A stretch of 37,495 nucleotides of DNA from Arachnia propionica (GTDB lineage Bacteria; Actinomycetota; Actinomycetes; Propionibacteriales; Propionibacteriaceae): contig NZ_RQZG01000022.1 in assembly GCF_003859805.1 (NCBI RefSeq), forward strand, positions 1-37,495, written 5' to 3'. This document shows, piece by piece, positions 8,354 through 17,800 of this stretch. Position numbers and translations under genes: made by a program. Below the pieces are notes generated by a model. That model was given only the letters and a program-made list of their open reading frames with translations. It was not told where the DNA came from and searched no databases. Within the stretch, counting starts at the first letter, position 1, and every line of letters starts with the position of its first letter.

Positions 8354-8974
8354 ATGTCCCGCATCGACGAGCTGCGCTCCGCCCTGCACGATGCCGGGTG
8401 GGATGTCGTCGACGACGGGGAGGGCGGCGCGTGGGTGGTGCGGCACCACTTCCTGCCGGTCCCACCGCTCACGCTGCACCTCGACGTCCTGGACTGGATG
8501 GGACGTGAACTCGACGACGAGCAGGCCTACGGCTGTCGGGTGGAGGAGGTGCCGGAGTTCAGCCTGTACCTGTCCCGGAACCGGGTCACGCGACGCGAGG
8601 CCATCGCCGAGTTCGTCCAGCAGCTCACCGAGCACGCCCATCGGACCCATCGCGGGCCGGTTGCCCCCACGACGGCCCCCGCCGAGTACGTGCTCGCCCT
8701 CCGCAACGTCCGAAGCTCGGGGGAGCTCCTCCGGCTGTTCGCCAAGACCTTCCGGTTCCCCGATCACTTCGGCGGCACCTGGGCGGCCCTCGACGACTGC
8801 ATGCGTGACCTCGCGTGGCTGCAGGAGGGCCACATCATTGTCCGGCTGCGCGGGATGGACGCCCTGGCCGAGCGCGAACCGGCCCTCCACCGGGGGCTCG
8901 TCGACAGCGTCGAACTGTGGCAGGACCACTGGCAGGGCCGCGGCGAGGTGGTGCAGTTCGTCGTCGAGGGCTGA
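8354..8974 (+). CDS. Barstar-family protein
   Basis: A 206-residue protein whose C-terminal half matches barstar, the ribonuclease inhibitor that blocks barnase: LFAKTFRFPDHFGGTWAALDD followed by CMRDLAWL, the family's FPxxFGxxWDAxxDCxxDL signature (near residues 120-150). The first 100 residues are extra relative to the 90-residue classical barstar and are not recognised; they include LHLDVLDWMGREL and ELTEHAH-like acidic stretches. ATG 8354 is chosen over in-frame GTG codons at 8345 and 8351; no clear ribosome binding site is present. No barnase-like toxin is encoded next to it, so it may be an orphan immunity gene. The stop is 17 bases before a 23-bp repeat array. Confidence 0.85.
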   Translation: MSRIDELRSALHDAGWDVVDDGEGGAWVVRHHFLPVPPLTLHLDVLDWMGRELDDEQAYGCRVEEVPEFSLYLSRNRVTRREAIAEFVQQLTEHAHRTHRGPVAPTTAPAEYVLALRNVRSSGELLRLFAKTFRFPDHFGGTWAALDDCMRDLAWLQEGHIIVRLRGMDALAEREPALHRGLVDSVELWQDHWQGRGEVVQFVVEG

Positions 8975-8991
8975 GCAGGGTCGTGGTTGCA

Positions 8992-9060
8992 CCATCTGTA
9001 TCGCCAACTCTGCTCCATCTGTATCGTTTGGCGCGTCCAAAATGTATCATTTGGCTATGC
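8992..9060 (+). repeat. 23-bp-period direct repeat array upstream of second ATPase gene
   Basis: Three units start at 8992, 9015 and 9038, exactly 23 bp apart. The first two share CCATCTGTATCG perfectly; the third is CAAAATGTATCA and shares TGTATC in register (8997, 9020, 9043). Units two and three also share TTTGGC after the core. The third unit runs over the ATG at 9057, so a protein bound here would block translation or transcription start. The arrangement copies the 22-bp array before the ATPase at 1181-2428, with a different core. Confidence 0.85.
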
Positions 9061-10325
9061 GGTATCTGATCAGAAGCGTCGATACAGTGCTCGACGAGTA
9101 CCTCGCAGGACTCGCGGCGGTTGCGCTGGAGGGCCCCAAGGGCGTGGGGAAAACCGTCACCGCGGCCAGACGGGCCCGCACGGTGTGGAGCCTGGACGAC
9201 CCGGCCCACGAGGCCATCATCGCGGCCCGGCCAGGCCAGGCCCTCGAGGACCCGCCCGTCCTCATCGACGAGTGGCAGCTGGTCCCCAGCGTGTGGGACG
9301 CGGTGCGGCGGGCGGTGGACGGTGACGCCGCCCCGGGGTCCTTCCTCCTCACCGGCAGCGCCACCGCCCCACAGCAGGCACGTATCCACTCCGGCGCGGG
9401 CCGGATCGTCTCCCTGCGGATGAGGCCGATGGCCCTGCAGGAACGCGGCACCACAGCCCCCACCGTCATGCTGCGCGATCTCCTGGTCGGGGATCGGGCC
9501 GCGCTCGCAGGTGCAACGAACACCTCGCTGGCGTTCTACGCGGAGGAGATCGCGCGCTCCGGGTTTCCCGGCATCGCGGGGCTTCCTGAACAGCTGCGAC
9601 GGGTCCAGCTCGACAGCTACCTGCAGCGGGTCATGAGCAAGGAGGTCGAGGAGACCGGCGAGGGCCGACTGCGACGCCCCGCCTCGCTGGCGGCGTGGCT
9701 GCGCTCCTTCGCCGCCGCGGAGGCGACCACCACGTCCTGGGAGAAGATCCGGGCCGGTGCCGCGCCGGGCGAAGGAGCCGCGCCGTCGCGAAGCACCACC
9801 ATCCGCTACCGGGACTGGCTGACGAGCCTCTGGTTGCTCGACCCGGTGGAGCCTTGGCTGCCGCTCGGGATCAACCTCGGAGCCCTGGCCACGAGCCCGC
9901 GGCACCACCTGGCCGATCCGGCGCTCTCGCTGAGGCTGCTCGGCGGCTCGGCGGGCTCGCTGCTGAGAGGGCGGGACAGCCAGGTCCACGTCGGTACCGC
10001 CCCCCTGTTCGGCAGGCTGTTCGAGGCCCTGGCCACGCTCAGCGTGCGTGTTTCGGCCCAGCAGTGCGGGGCAGAGGTGGCGCACCTGCGGACCAAACGC
10101 GGTGACCGGGAGATCGACCTCATCGTCACAGGACCCGACGGCGAGATCGTCGCCGTGGAGGTGAAGCTCACCGGGGCGGTCGGGGATGACGACGTGAGAC
10201 ATCTCACCTGGCTCCAGTCCAAACTGGGCACCGCACTCACCGACGCGATCATCGTGACCACCGGCCAGCACGCATACCGCCGCCCGGACGGGATCGGGGT
10301 GGTCCCGCTGGCCCTGCTCGGGTGA
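9057..10325 (+). CDS. COG1373-type AAA ATPase with DUF4143 / PD-(D/E)XK-like C-terminus
   Basis: A 422-residue member of the same family as the protein at 1181-2428, but clearly divergent in sequence. Walker A is GPKGVGKT (residues 26-33), Walker B is PVLIDEWQ (near 70), and SFLLTGSA follows near 95. The C-terminus has REIDLIVTGPDGEIVAVEVKLTG, again a D...ExK nuclease-fold pattern. No membrane segment is seen. ATG 9057 gives MRYLIRSVDT; another in-frame ATG at 9042 lies inside the third repeat and would add five residues. The 23-bp array immediately upstream suggests autoregulation. A short gene of unknown function (frameshifted) follows 21 bases after the stop. Confidence 0.88.
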   Translation: MRYLIRSVDTVLDEYLAGLAAVALEGPKGVGKTVTAARRARTVWSLDDPAHEAIIAARPGQALEDPPVLIDEWQLVPSVWDAVRRAVDGDAAPGSFLLTGSATAPQQARIHSGAGRIVSLRMRPMALQERGTTAPTVMLRDLLVGDRAALAGATNTSLAFYAEEIARSGFPGIAGLPEQLRRVQLDSYLQRVMSKEVEETGEGRLRRPASLAAWLRSFAAAEATTTSWEKIRAGAAPGEGAAPSRSTTIRYRDWLTSLWLLDPVEPWLPLGINLGALATSPRHHLADPALSLRLLGGSAGSLLRGRDSQVHVGTAPLFGRLFEALATLSVRVSAQQCGAEVAHLRTKRGDREIDLIVTGPDGEIVAVEVKLTGAVGDDDVRHLTWLQSKLGTALTDAIIVTTGQHAYRRPDGIGVVPLALLG

Positions 10326-10346
10326 GCAGGGCGCACCCTTGACAAG

Positions 10347-10867
10347 GTGTTCCGCCCCGCCGTCGCGCGTTTTCTCACCGACGCCCCGCCTGATGAGGTG
10401 CTTCGGCTCGCCGAGGTCGGACTGACCCGCGACGCTTACCGCCGCGGCACCCCCAGCTGCAGACCGTCGTCGATGCGCGCGGCCTGGGGTGGCGGGTGCT
10501 CAGCATGGAGCGGGGAGTGGAGCGGAAGCTGCTCAGCGTCAAGGGATGCCTGTTCGCACTCATCCCGGAGGCGGTCCTTCTGTTCGTGCCCCGGATCGCG
10601 CGACACCAGGGCGACCAGACGATCATCGTCGCGGCGCGGAGCACTGAGGCGGGCACCGAGGTGCTGCACCGGGAGTACGCCATCGGGTCGAACCCCCTGG
10701 CCGATCACTCCGCCAAAGCCCTGTGGCGCATCCAGGACACACTCCACCGCGTCGGGTACCGGGTCACTCCGCCCGAGCACATCCGACGGCGTGACGTCCC
10801 CGCCGACTGGCCCGTCGAGACGGCCACCCTGATCCCACTCCGCAAGGAGGCCCGTCGTCACCGGTAG
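10347..10867 (+). pseudogene. Conserved-looking hypothetical gene, frameshifted
   Basis: The frame from GTG 10347 reads FRPAVARFLTDAPPDEVLRLAEV...DAYRRGTP and then loses sense; from the C run on, the neighbouring frame reads QLQTVVDARGLGWRVLSMERG through to PVETATLIPLRKEARRHR and the stop at 10867. Adding one base to the C5 run at 10450-10454 joins them into a 173-residue protein with natural composition throughout. I do not recognise the family; FALIPEAVLLFVPRIARHQGDQTIIV and NPLADHSAKALWRIQDTL are its most ordered-looking parts. No signal peptide. It follows the ATPase gene closely (21 bases) and could be co-transcribed. As with the gene at 2534-4379, the break is at a homopolymer, so a sequencing error is possible. 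Confidence 0.6.
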
Positions 10868-10896
10868 GCTGTGCGGCGTCGCCCGAAGGAGTGTCC

Positions 10897-12486
10897 ATGA
10901 CCAACCAGCCCGATCCCGCCACCACCATCACCGAGGGCAGGGCCGTCCTCGGCATCGAGTTCGGGTCCACCCGGATCAAGGCGGTCCTGGTCGGTGACGA
11001 CCACCAGCCCATCGCCACCGGCTCCCACGACTGGGAGAACCGGTTCCAGGACCGCGTGTGGACCTACTCCCTCGACGACGCCGTCGCCGGGATGCAGGCC
11101 GCCCACGCCGCACTGGTGCGTGACGTGCGGGACCGCCACGGGGTCGAACTCACCCGGCTCGGGGCCGTCGGCATCTCCGGGATGATGCACGGCCACCTCG
11201 CCCTCGACGCCGACGACCGGCTGCTCACCCCGTTCCGCACCTGGCGCAACACCATGACCAAACCGGCCGCGTCGCAGCTCAGCGAGCTGTTCGGCTGCAC
11301 CATCCCGCAGCGCTGGTCGATCGCGCACCTGTGGCAGGCCGTCCTCAACGATGAGCCCCACGTCGCAGAGGTGGCGCACATCACCACCCTGGCGGGGTGG
11401 ATCCACTGGCGGCTCACCGGGCGACGCGTGGTGGGGGCCTGCGAGGCCTCCGGGATGTTCCCCGTCGACGGGGAGGTCGCGTGGCAGGGCGACGCGGTGG
11501 CGGCCTTCGACCGGCTCGCCGCTGAACGCGGTCTGCCCTGGCGCATCACGGACCTGCTGCCCCGGCCGCTGCCCGCCGGGGCCGAGGCGGGGACCCTCAC
11601 GCAGGAGGGGGCGCTGCTGCTCGACCCGACCGGCACCCTCCGGGCCGGGGCTGTCGCCTGCCCGCCCGAGGGGGATGCCGGGACGGGCATGGTGGCGACG
11701 AACACCGTCGCGCCCCGCACCGGGAACGTCTCGGCTGGCACCTCGATCTTCGCGATGATCGTGCTGGACCAGCCGCCCGCGGTGGTGAGTGAGGCGATCG
11801 AGATGATCGCCACCCCGGCGGGGCATCCCGTGGCGATGGTGCACTGCAACAACGGGGCCTCGGAGGTCAACACGTGGGCCGGGATCTTCGCCCAGTTCGT
11901 GGAGCGGCTCGGTGTGGACGTGGACGCGGGGCAGGTGTTCGAGACCTTGTTCACGGCTTCCCTCGACGGCGCGGCCGACGCGGGGGGCCTCGTCGCCTTC
12001 AACTACCTCTCGGGTGAGCACCTGGTGGGTCTGGCGGAAGGGCGGCCGCTGGTGCTGCGCACCCCGGACAGCGAGCTCAGCCTGGCCAATTTCATGCGCG
12101 CGCAGCTGTACTCGGTGTTCGCGACGCTCAGGGTGGGGCTCGACGTGCTGGTGGACGAGGGCGGGGTGCACATCGACTCGTTGTTCGCCCACGGCGGGAT
12201 CTTCAGGACCCCCGGTGTGGCGCAGCGTCATCTCGCGGCCGCGACGAAGGTGCCGGTCACCGTCGGGGAGACTGCCGCGGAGGGCGGGGCGTGGGGGATC
12301 GCGTTGCTGGCGGCCTTCATGCGGCAGGAGGGGGTGTCGCTGACGGACTTCCTGGCGGGGGTCTTCGCCGATGCGGTGATGAGCGTCGTCGAACCCGATG
12401 CGGCCGAGATCGCAGGGTTCGAGACCTACCATCGCAGGCAGCTGGCGGCCCTGCCGGTGGAGCGGGCCGCCGTGGATCACAGCTGA
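10897..12486 (+). CDS. FGGY-family carbohydrate kinase
   Basis: A 529-residue FGGY sugar kinase. The first phosphate-binding motif is LGIEFGSTRIKAVLV (near residues 16-30), GISGMMHGHLAL lies near 90, and the second half of the ATP site shows GTGMVATNTV and TGNVSAGTSIFAM (near 265-285). Residues HCNNGASEVNTW follow in the hinge. The subfamily, with its long MMHGHL segment, is distinct from classical xylulokinase and from rhamnulokinase at 18685; similar kinases occur beside L-arabinose or pentose genes, so an L-ribulokinase-like role is possible but not shown. ATG 10897 has GAAGGA six bases upstream; the in-frame GTG at 10891 is less likely. No isomerase or transporter for its substrate lies next to it. 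Confidence 0.88.
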   Translation: MTNQPDPATTITEGRAVLGIEFGSTRIKAVLVGDDHQPIATGSHDWENRFQDRVWTYSLDDAVAGMQAAHAALVRDVRDRHGVELTRLGAVGISGMMHGHLALDADDRLLTPFRTWRNTMTKPAASQLSELFGCTIPQRWSIAHLWQAVLNDEPHVAEVAHITTLAGWIHWRLTGRRVVGACEASGMFPVDGEVAWQGDAVAAFDRLAAERGLPWRITDLLPRPLPAGAEAGTLTQEGALLLDPTGTLRAGAVACPPEGDAGTGMVATNTVAPRTGNVSAGTSIFAMIVLDQPPAVVSEAIEMIATPAGHPVAMVHCNNGASEVNTWAGIFAQFVERLGVDVDAGQVFETLFTASLDGAADAGGLVAFNYLSGEHLVGLAEGRPLVLRTPDSELSLANFMRAQLYSVFATLRVGLDVLVDEGGVHIDSLFAHGGIFRTPGVAQRHLAAATKVPVTVGETAAEGGAWGIALLAAFMRQEGVSLTDFLAGVFADAVMSVVEPDAAEIAGFETYHRRQLAALPVERAAVDHS

Positions 12487-12674
12487 CCGGTGGCAGGAGG
12501 TCGGCACCGGACACCTCCGCCAGCAGAATTGGGGGTTATGGGGTCTCCGAGGACTCCGGACCCGGCTCGGCCAGCGGTGGACAGGTGTGGTGAGGTTCAC
12601 CCGGCCCGGGGCTCGCAGCAGGACTCGGACAGGCCCTAGGATGCGTCCTGCAAGGCCAGGTCGAGGAGGAGATG

Positions 12675-13592
12675 ATGGCACCGTCGCGCAACCGGATCAC
12701 CTGCTGGGGTGACAGCCTCACCGAGGGCGGCTCGAAGGACGGCATCTTCCCGCTGCACCAGGCATGGCCCGCACAGCTGGAGCAGGCCCTCGGCGGGGCC
12801 GTGCAGGTGGTCAACCGGGGTCGTTGCGGTGAGACCGCCGACGGTGTGGGCATCCGGTGCGGGTCGGTGCAGATCTGGGCGCGCCCCGTCGACGGGGTGA
12901 TCCCGGCCTCCGGAGAGGTCGCCCTGGTCTGCGCGCAGCTCTTCGACGCCGAGGAGCGACGCTTCGACGGCTCACTGGCGGGAGTCGCCGGGACCCTGGT
13001 GCGTCGAGACGGCCGCTGGTGGTTTGAACGGGCCGAGGCGGGAGAGCCCGCCCGGGTGGGGGTCGCGGTGCCCTTCGTCTCCGGGCTCGGGGACTCCCGC
13101 GGGGATGTGCTGATCCACTCGGTGGGCACCAACAACCACTGGGCCAACGGGCGGACCGTCTGCGCCAGCCGCGCCAGCCACGTGATCGCCGCGCACCAGC
13201 GGTTCCTCACCTGGGCCGGGCACGACCGGGTGCTGTTCATCGGGCTGAGCCCCGCCACCACCAACCAGCCCGGCGACGTGCTGTGGCAGATCGCGGAACG
13301 TCTCAACACCTGGCTGGCCGCCACCCATCCGGGCCAGTTCTTCGACTTCCGCACCTGGCTGCGCGAGGAGGCCCTCGAGGCCGCCGGGATCACGCCCACC
13401 GATGAGGACCTGCAGGCCCGCGCACAGCTGCGCACCCCGCCGTCGGTGATGGATCGTGGCGACGACGTCCACTTCAACACCGCGGTCCACGCCGCCCTGG
13501 GCCGTCGCCTGGCGGCGGAGCTGGTGGCCCGGGGATGGACCGACGGCGAGGTCGAGGGGGCGGGGAGGCCGTTCCCGACGATCGAGCCGTGA
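12675..13592 (+). CDS. SGNH/GDSL-family hydrolase
   Basis: A 305-residue SGNH hydrolase, presumed esterase or acylhydrolase, with no signal peptide. Block I is CWGDSLTEGG (Ser near residue 13), block II contains NRGRCGETADG (Gly near 43), block III is SVGTNNHWANG (Asn near 153), and block V is DDVHFNTAVH (Asp and His near 270). A stretch at about residues 65-135 (VALVCAQLFDAEERRFDGS and after) looks like an inserted beta-rich subdomain not found in minimal GDSL enzymes. ATG 12675 is five bases from GGAGG at 12665-12669; the ATG at 12672 is too close. It follows the kinase gene by 190 bases, so the two may be co-transcribed or separate. Confidence 0.85.
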   Translation: MAPSRNRITCWGDSLTEGGSKDGIFPLHQAWPAQLEQALGGAVQVVNRGRCGETADGVGIRCGSVQIWARPVDGVIPASGEVALVCAQLFDAEERRFDGSLAGVAGTLVRRDGRWWFERAEAGEPARVGVAVPFVSGLGDSRGDVLIHSVGTNNHWANGRTVCASRASHVIAAHQRFLTWAGHDRVLFIGLSPATTNQPGDVLWQIAERLNTWLAATHPGQFFDFRTWLREEALEAAGITPTDEDLQARAQLRTPPSVMDRGDDVHFNTAVHAALGRRLAAELVARGWTDGEVEGAGRPFPTIEP

Positions 13593-13638
13593 CCGTCGTC
13601 GCCGGGGGCGTGGAACGTCCTTCCCCGGTCCGGCCCGA

Positions 13639-14553
13639 TCAGTTCCCAGCGTGAAGTGTGACGTGCACGGCCTCCACGAACCGCGCCAGGGCCGCTGGTG
13701 AGTGACGGATGAACAGCGCCGGTTCGAACAGTTCGGCCTCGAGCAGCATCGGTGGTTCACCACCGGATGGTGTGATGACATCGACCCTCGCGTAGAGCGG
13801 GACCTCGGCGTCCTGCCCCCACCGGTTCTCCATCGAGACCAGACGTATCGCCTCCATCGTCGCCCGGCCCAGGGCGATCTCGTCGGACGTGGCCTCCGCC
13901 GAGGAGATGCGTTCGGTGTACCTCCCCCCGAGGTAGCCGCCACCGACGGCCAGGATCGCCCCTTTCCGGATGGCGTGGGAGAACTGGCCGTTGAAGAAGA
14001 GCAGCCCGCGCTCGGCGTCGTGCTGGACTGACTCCACGGCCGGCTGGACGAGCACGACCCGTCCGGAGTCCAGGATCCTCCGGCAGAGTTCACGCCCCCG
14101 ACGGTCGGAGCCCGTGAACAGCCCTGTGTCCCGTGACCCCACGGAGATGTTGGGTTTGATGACGCAGTGGTCGGCAGGGAGGTCGTCGAGCGCGGCAACG
14201 CAGTCATCGTAGGTGTGGCAGAAGACCGTCGGTGTCGTGGTGACCCCGTGGGCGGACAGCTCGGTGAGATACCGCTTGTCCATGTTCCAGAGGATCAGTG
14301 GTGGGGGATTGATGATCCGGGTCAGGGACTGGACCCGGTCGAGCCAGGCCAGGAACTCCTGCCTGCGCTCCGGGTAGTCCCACGGTGAGCGGAAGATCAA
14401 GGCGTCATACGAGCCCCAGTCGTGCTCCTCGTGCCAGATCACCGGTGAGCAGTCGAGCCCGCTCCTGCGCAGGGCGTCGTTGATCATCCCGATCTCCGTG
14501 TCGTCGTCGTTCCTGAGGAAGTCCGCATCCGTGGTCACCAGTCCTGTTCTCAT
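13639..14553 (-). CDS. ATP-grasp domain protein
   Basis: A 304-residue ATP-grasp ligase-like protein, probably of the RimK/glutathione-synthetase fold group. CVIKPNISVGSRDTGLF (near residues 135-151) is the ATP-binding lysine strand and glycine loop; LYARVDVI and LLLEAELFEP near the end supply the acidic metal ligands. The closing HSPAALARFVEAV is typical of this actinobacterial group. The acceptor and donor substrates are unknown. ATG 14553 has GGAGGGG nine bases upstream on the coding strand; open sequence further upstream is GC-rich shadow. It converges with the SGNH gene, with a 46-base gap that contains a weak CCGGGG/CCCCGG stem. Confidence 0.8.
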   Translation of the reverse strand: MRTGLVTTDADFLRNDDDTEIGMINDALRRSGLDCSPVIWHEEHDWGSYDALIFRSPWDYPERRQEFLAWLDRVQSLTRIINPPPLILWNMDKRYLTELSAHGVTTTPTVFCHTYDDCVAALDDLPADHCVIKPNISVGSRDTGLFTGSDRRGRELCRRILDSGRVVLVQPAVESVQHDAERGLLFFNGQFSHAIRKGAILAVGGGYLGGRYTERISSAEATSDEIALGRATMEAIRLVSMENRWGQDAEVPLYARVDVITPSGGEPPMLLEAELFEPALFIRHSPAALARFVEAVHVTLHAGN

Positions 14554-14760
14554 GCCACGGTCCCCTCCAGGCGCTGAGGGAACCGAGGACGGAACCGGGG
14601 GTCGGGGTCCGAGATGGGCATCGTTGCTCCGTCGGTTGAGGTCATGCGGCCAATGTAACAGCCGGGACCGACGAGAACCGTCGGGTTCGTCGTCCCCGTT
14701 GCCGAGGAGGTGTGACACCCGCCGGGACACCGCGCGTCGCCGAGGGTCTCGAGACGACGA

Positions 14761-14798
14761 ACCGGGGCCCCACCGCCATCAGACGGTGGGGCCCCGGT
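14761..14798 (-). terminator. Strong hairpin terminator after the surface protein gene
   Basis: Arms ACCGGGGCCCCACCG (14761-14775) and CGGTGGGGCCCCGGT (14784-14798) are perfect 15-bp complements around an 8-base loop. The hairpin is 24 bases past the stop of the repeat-protein gene. No T-run follows, as is common in actinobacterial terminators. Confidence 0.85.
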
Positions 14799-14821
14799 CA
14801 GCTGTCAGTCAGCCCGACGGC

Positions 14822-17800
14822 TCAGTTGCCGGTCTTCGGCATGCCCGGCTTCCCGCACACGGGGTTGGTGCCCGTGTAGGTGTAGGTGGCGCTGCCGTTC
14901 TGGTTCAGGGTCCAGCCCTTGCCCAGCTCACCGATCTTCTTGCCGGCCTCCGGGACCACGGTGACGGTGACCGTCACCTTGTTGCCGACAACCGTCATCA
15001 TCGGGGTGCCGTAGACCAGGCCCGGGACCTTCGGCAGCTGGACCCGCGGCGGGGTCGGGGTCTTGGAGCCCGGCTTGCAGACCCCCGGGGTGATCTTCGG
15101 ATCCACCGGCTTCACCGGCTCGACCGGGGCCGGGGGAGCGGGCACCTCACACGCCGGCTGCTCCACCGTGGTGGTGTAGGTGGCGGTGCCGTCGGCGTTG
15201 AGTTTCCAGCCCTCGGCGAGCTTGTCACCGTCGATGGCGTAGGCCTCGTCCTTGACGGTGGCGATCACCTTCACGGTCACCTTGCGACCCTCGACGGTGA
15301 ACTCCGGCTTGCCGTAGGTGATGCCCTCGGTGGTCGGGAGCTCGACGCTCGGGTCGGTCGGGGTGGTCGAGCCCGGGGTGCAGACCCCCGGGGTGACGGC
15401 CGGTGCGACCGGGACCACCGTGGTCGCCTCACAGGCGGGGTGATCGAGGATCTTGGTGTAGACCGCCGAGTTGTTGGCCGGGTCCTTCACCCAGCCCTCG
15501 GGCAGGGCGTCGACCAGCTGCTTGCCGTCCTCAGGGGTGGCGGTCACCGTGATGATGGCCTTGCCGCCATGGGTGGTGATCTGCGGCTTGCCGTAGGTGA
15601 TGCCCTCGGTGGTGGCGACCTCGACGGTCGGTTCGCTGCGCTCCAGCGAACCCGGGGTGCAGACCCCCGGGGTGACGGTCGGGTCCACCGGGGTCACCGT
15701 GGGCAGCTCGCACACCGGCTGCTCCACCACGATGGTGTAGGTGGCGGTGCCGTCGGGGTTGAGCTTCCAGCCCTCGGTGAGCTTGTCACCGTCGATGGCG
15801 TAGGCCTGGTTGGCGGTGGCGGTCACGGTGACGGTGACGTTGCGGCCGTCCTTGGCGAACTGCGGGTCGCCGTAGGTGATGCCCTCGGTCGGGGTGATCG
15901 CGACGCTCGGGTCGGCCGGGGTGGTCGATCCCGGGGTGCAGGCACCCGGCTGCACCTTCGGCGAGACCGGGATCACCTTGGTCGCCTCACAGGCGGGGTG
16001 GTCGATCTCCTTGGTGTAGGTCGCCGAGGTGCCGTCGGGGTTCTTCACCCAGCCCTCGGGCAGGGTGGCGATCAGCTGCTTGTCGCCGACCGGGGTGGCG
16101 GTCACCGTGATGGTGGCCTTGCCGCCCTGGACGGTGATCTTCGGCTCGCCGTAGGTGATGCCCTCGGTGGTCGCGACCTCGACGGTCGGGTTGGCCCGCT
16201 CCAGCGACCCCGGGGTGCAGACCCCCGGGGTGATGGTCGGGGCGACCGGGGTCACCGGGGTGCACTCCGGCTGCTCCACCGTGGTGGTGTAGGTGGCGGT
16301 GCCGTCGTTGTTGTAGACCCAGCCCTGGGGCAGGTTGCCGCCGTCGATGATGTAGCCGTCCTCGCGTTCGGCGACCACGGTGACGGTGACGTTGCGGCCC
16401 TCCTTGGCGAACTGCGGGTCACGGTAGGTGATGCCCTCGGTGGCCGGGAGATCGACGACCGGGTCGGTCGGGACGGTGGCACCGTCGCGGCAGACACCCG
16501 CGGTCACCTTCGGGACGGCCGGGACGACGGTCTTGACGCAGACGTTCTTGGGAACCCGCTTGGTGAACTCCGCGATCCCCTTCTCGTTGTTCCAGGTCCA
16601 GCCGTCGGTCAGGTTGGCCCGGTCGATCTCGTAGCCGGGCTTGGCGGTGGCGGTGGCGGTGAAGACCACCTCGTTGTTGTCGATGGCCCACGAGGCGGAG
16701 TAGGTGATGCCCTCGGTGGTGGCGGCGGTGATGGTCGGGTCACTCGGCTCGACCTCCCCTGGCCTACAGGTGCCGACCTCGAAGGTCGGGTCGACCGGGA
16801 TCACCGTGGTCGCCGGGCAGGCGGGGTGGTCGATGGTCTTGGTGAAGGTCGCGGAGGTGCCGTCGGGGTTCTTCACCCAGCCTGCGGGCAGCGGGTCGAC
16901 CAGCTGCTTGCCGTTCTCGGGGGTGGCGGTCACCGTGATGGTGGCCTGGTTGCCCTGGACGGTGACCTGCGGGGCACCGTAGGTGATGCCCTCGGTGTTC
17001 GCGACCTGGACGGTCGGGTTGGCCCGCTCCAGCGAGCCCGGGGTGCAGACCCCCTCCGTGATGGTCGGGTCGACCGGGGTCACCTGTTCCAGCGCCGGGG
17101 GTGGCTCCACCGGGTTGGTCAGGGTCACCTCCAGTGTCTTGGTGCCCTGGGCGGTGACGGTGGCGCTGGCCGAGGCCGCTCCGCCGTCGGCGACTCCCTC
17201 ACCGGAGAACACCGGGTCACCGAAGGTGTTGCCGGCAACAGTGGGGAGGCCCTCGGTGAAGGTCACCACGGTGCCGTTGACGATGTTGCGCAGCACCTGG
17301 GGGGTGCCGTCGGCCTTCAGCGGCAGTGTGCCGGTGACCTGCTGACCCGCACGCTGGAAGGAGAACTCCACGGGGAAGACGGTGTCAGCGGGCACGCTGT
17401 GGTTGCCGGTCAGCTTCTTCACCAGCTGGATGTGGCCGACGGCGTCGCCGTCGCCGGTGCCGCCTCCGGCGGCCTCCTTCGTGGCGTCACCCTTGATGGC
17501 CTGACCGTTGATGATGGCGACGTTCTCGAACTGGCTGCCGGGGACCACGGTACCGTCAACCTTGAGGTCGATGTGGAGGGTGTAGAGCTTGTCCTCCTGG
17601 ATCTGGAAGGGGGCACCCACCGTGACGTTGATCGTGTCCTTGGTGTCGTCGAAGGCGACGTTCACGCCATCGGTGGCTGCGCCCTCCTTGCTCCACAGCT
17701 CGGTGCGACATTCACCATCGTAGAGGTTGTTCCAACACTTCGGGGTGTTCGGGATCTTGTAGAACCAGGCCCCCTCGATGGTGAAGTTGGTGCCAGGCAT

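Noticed and set aside
10858-12681. A 607-codon open frame opposite the FGGY kinase, and a similar one at 4027-5958 opposite cca
   Set aside because: Both are shadows of genes with intact motifs; no ribosome binding site and no recognisable domain.
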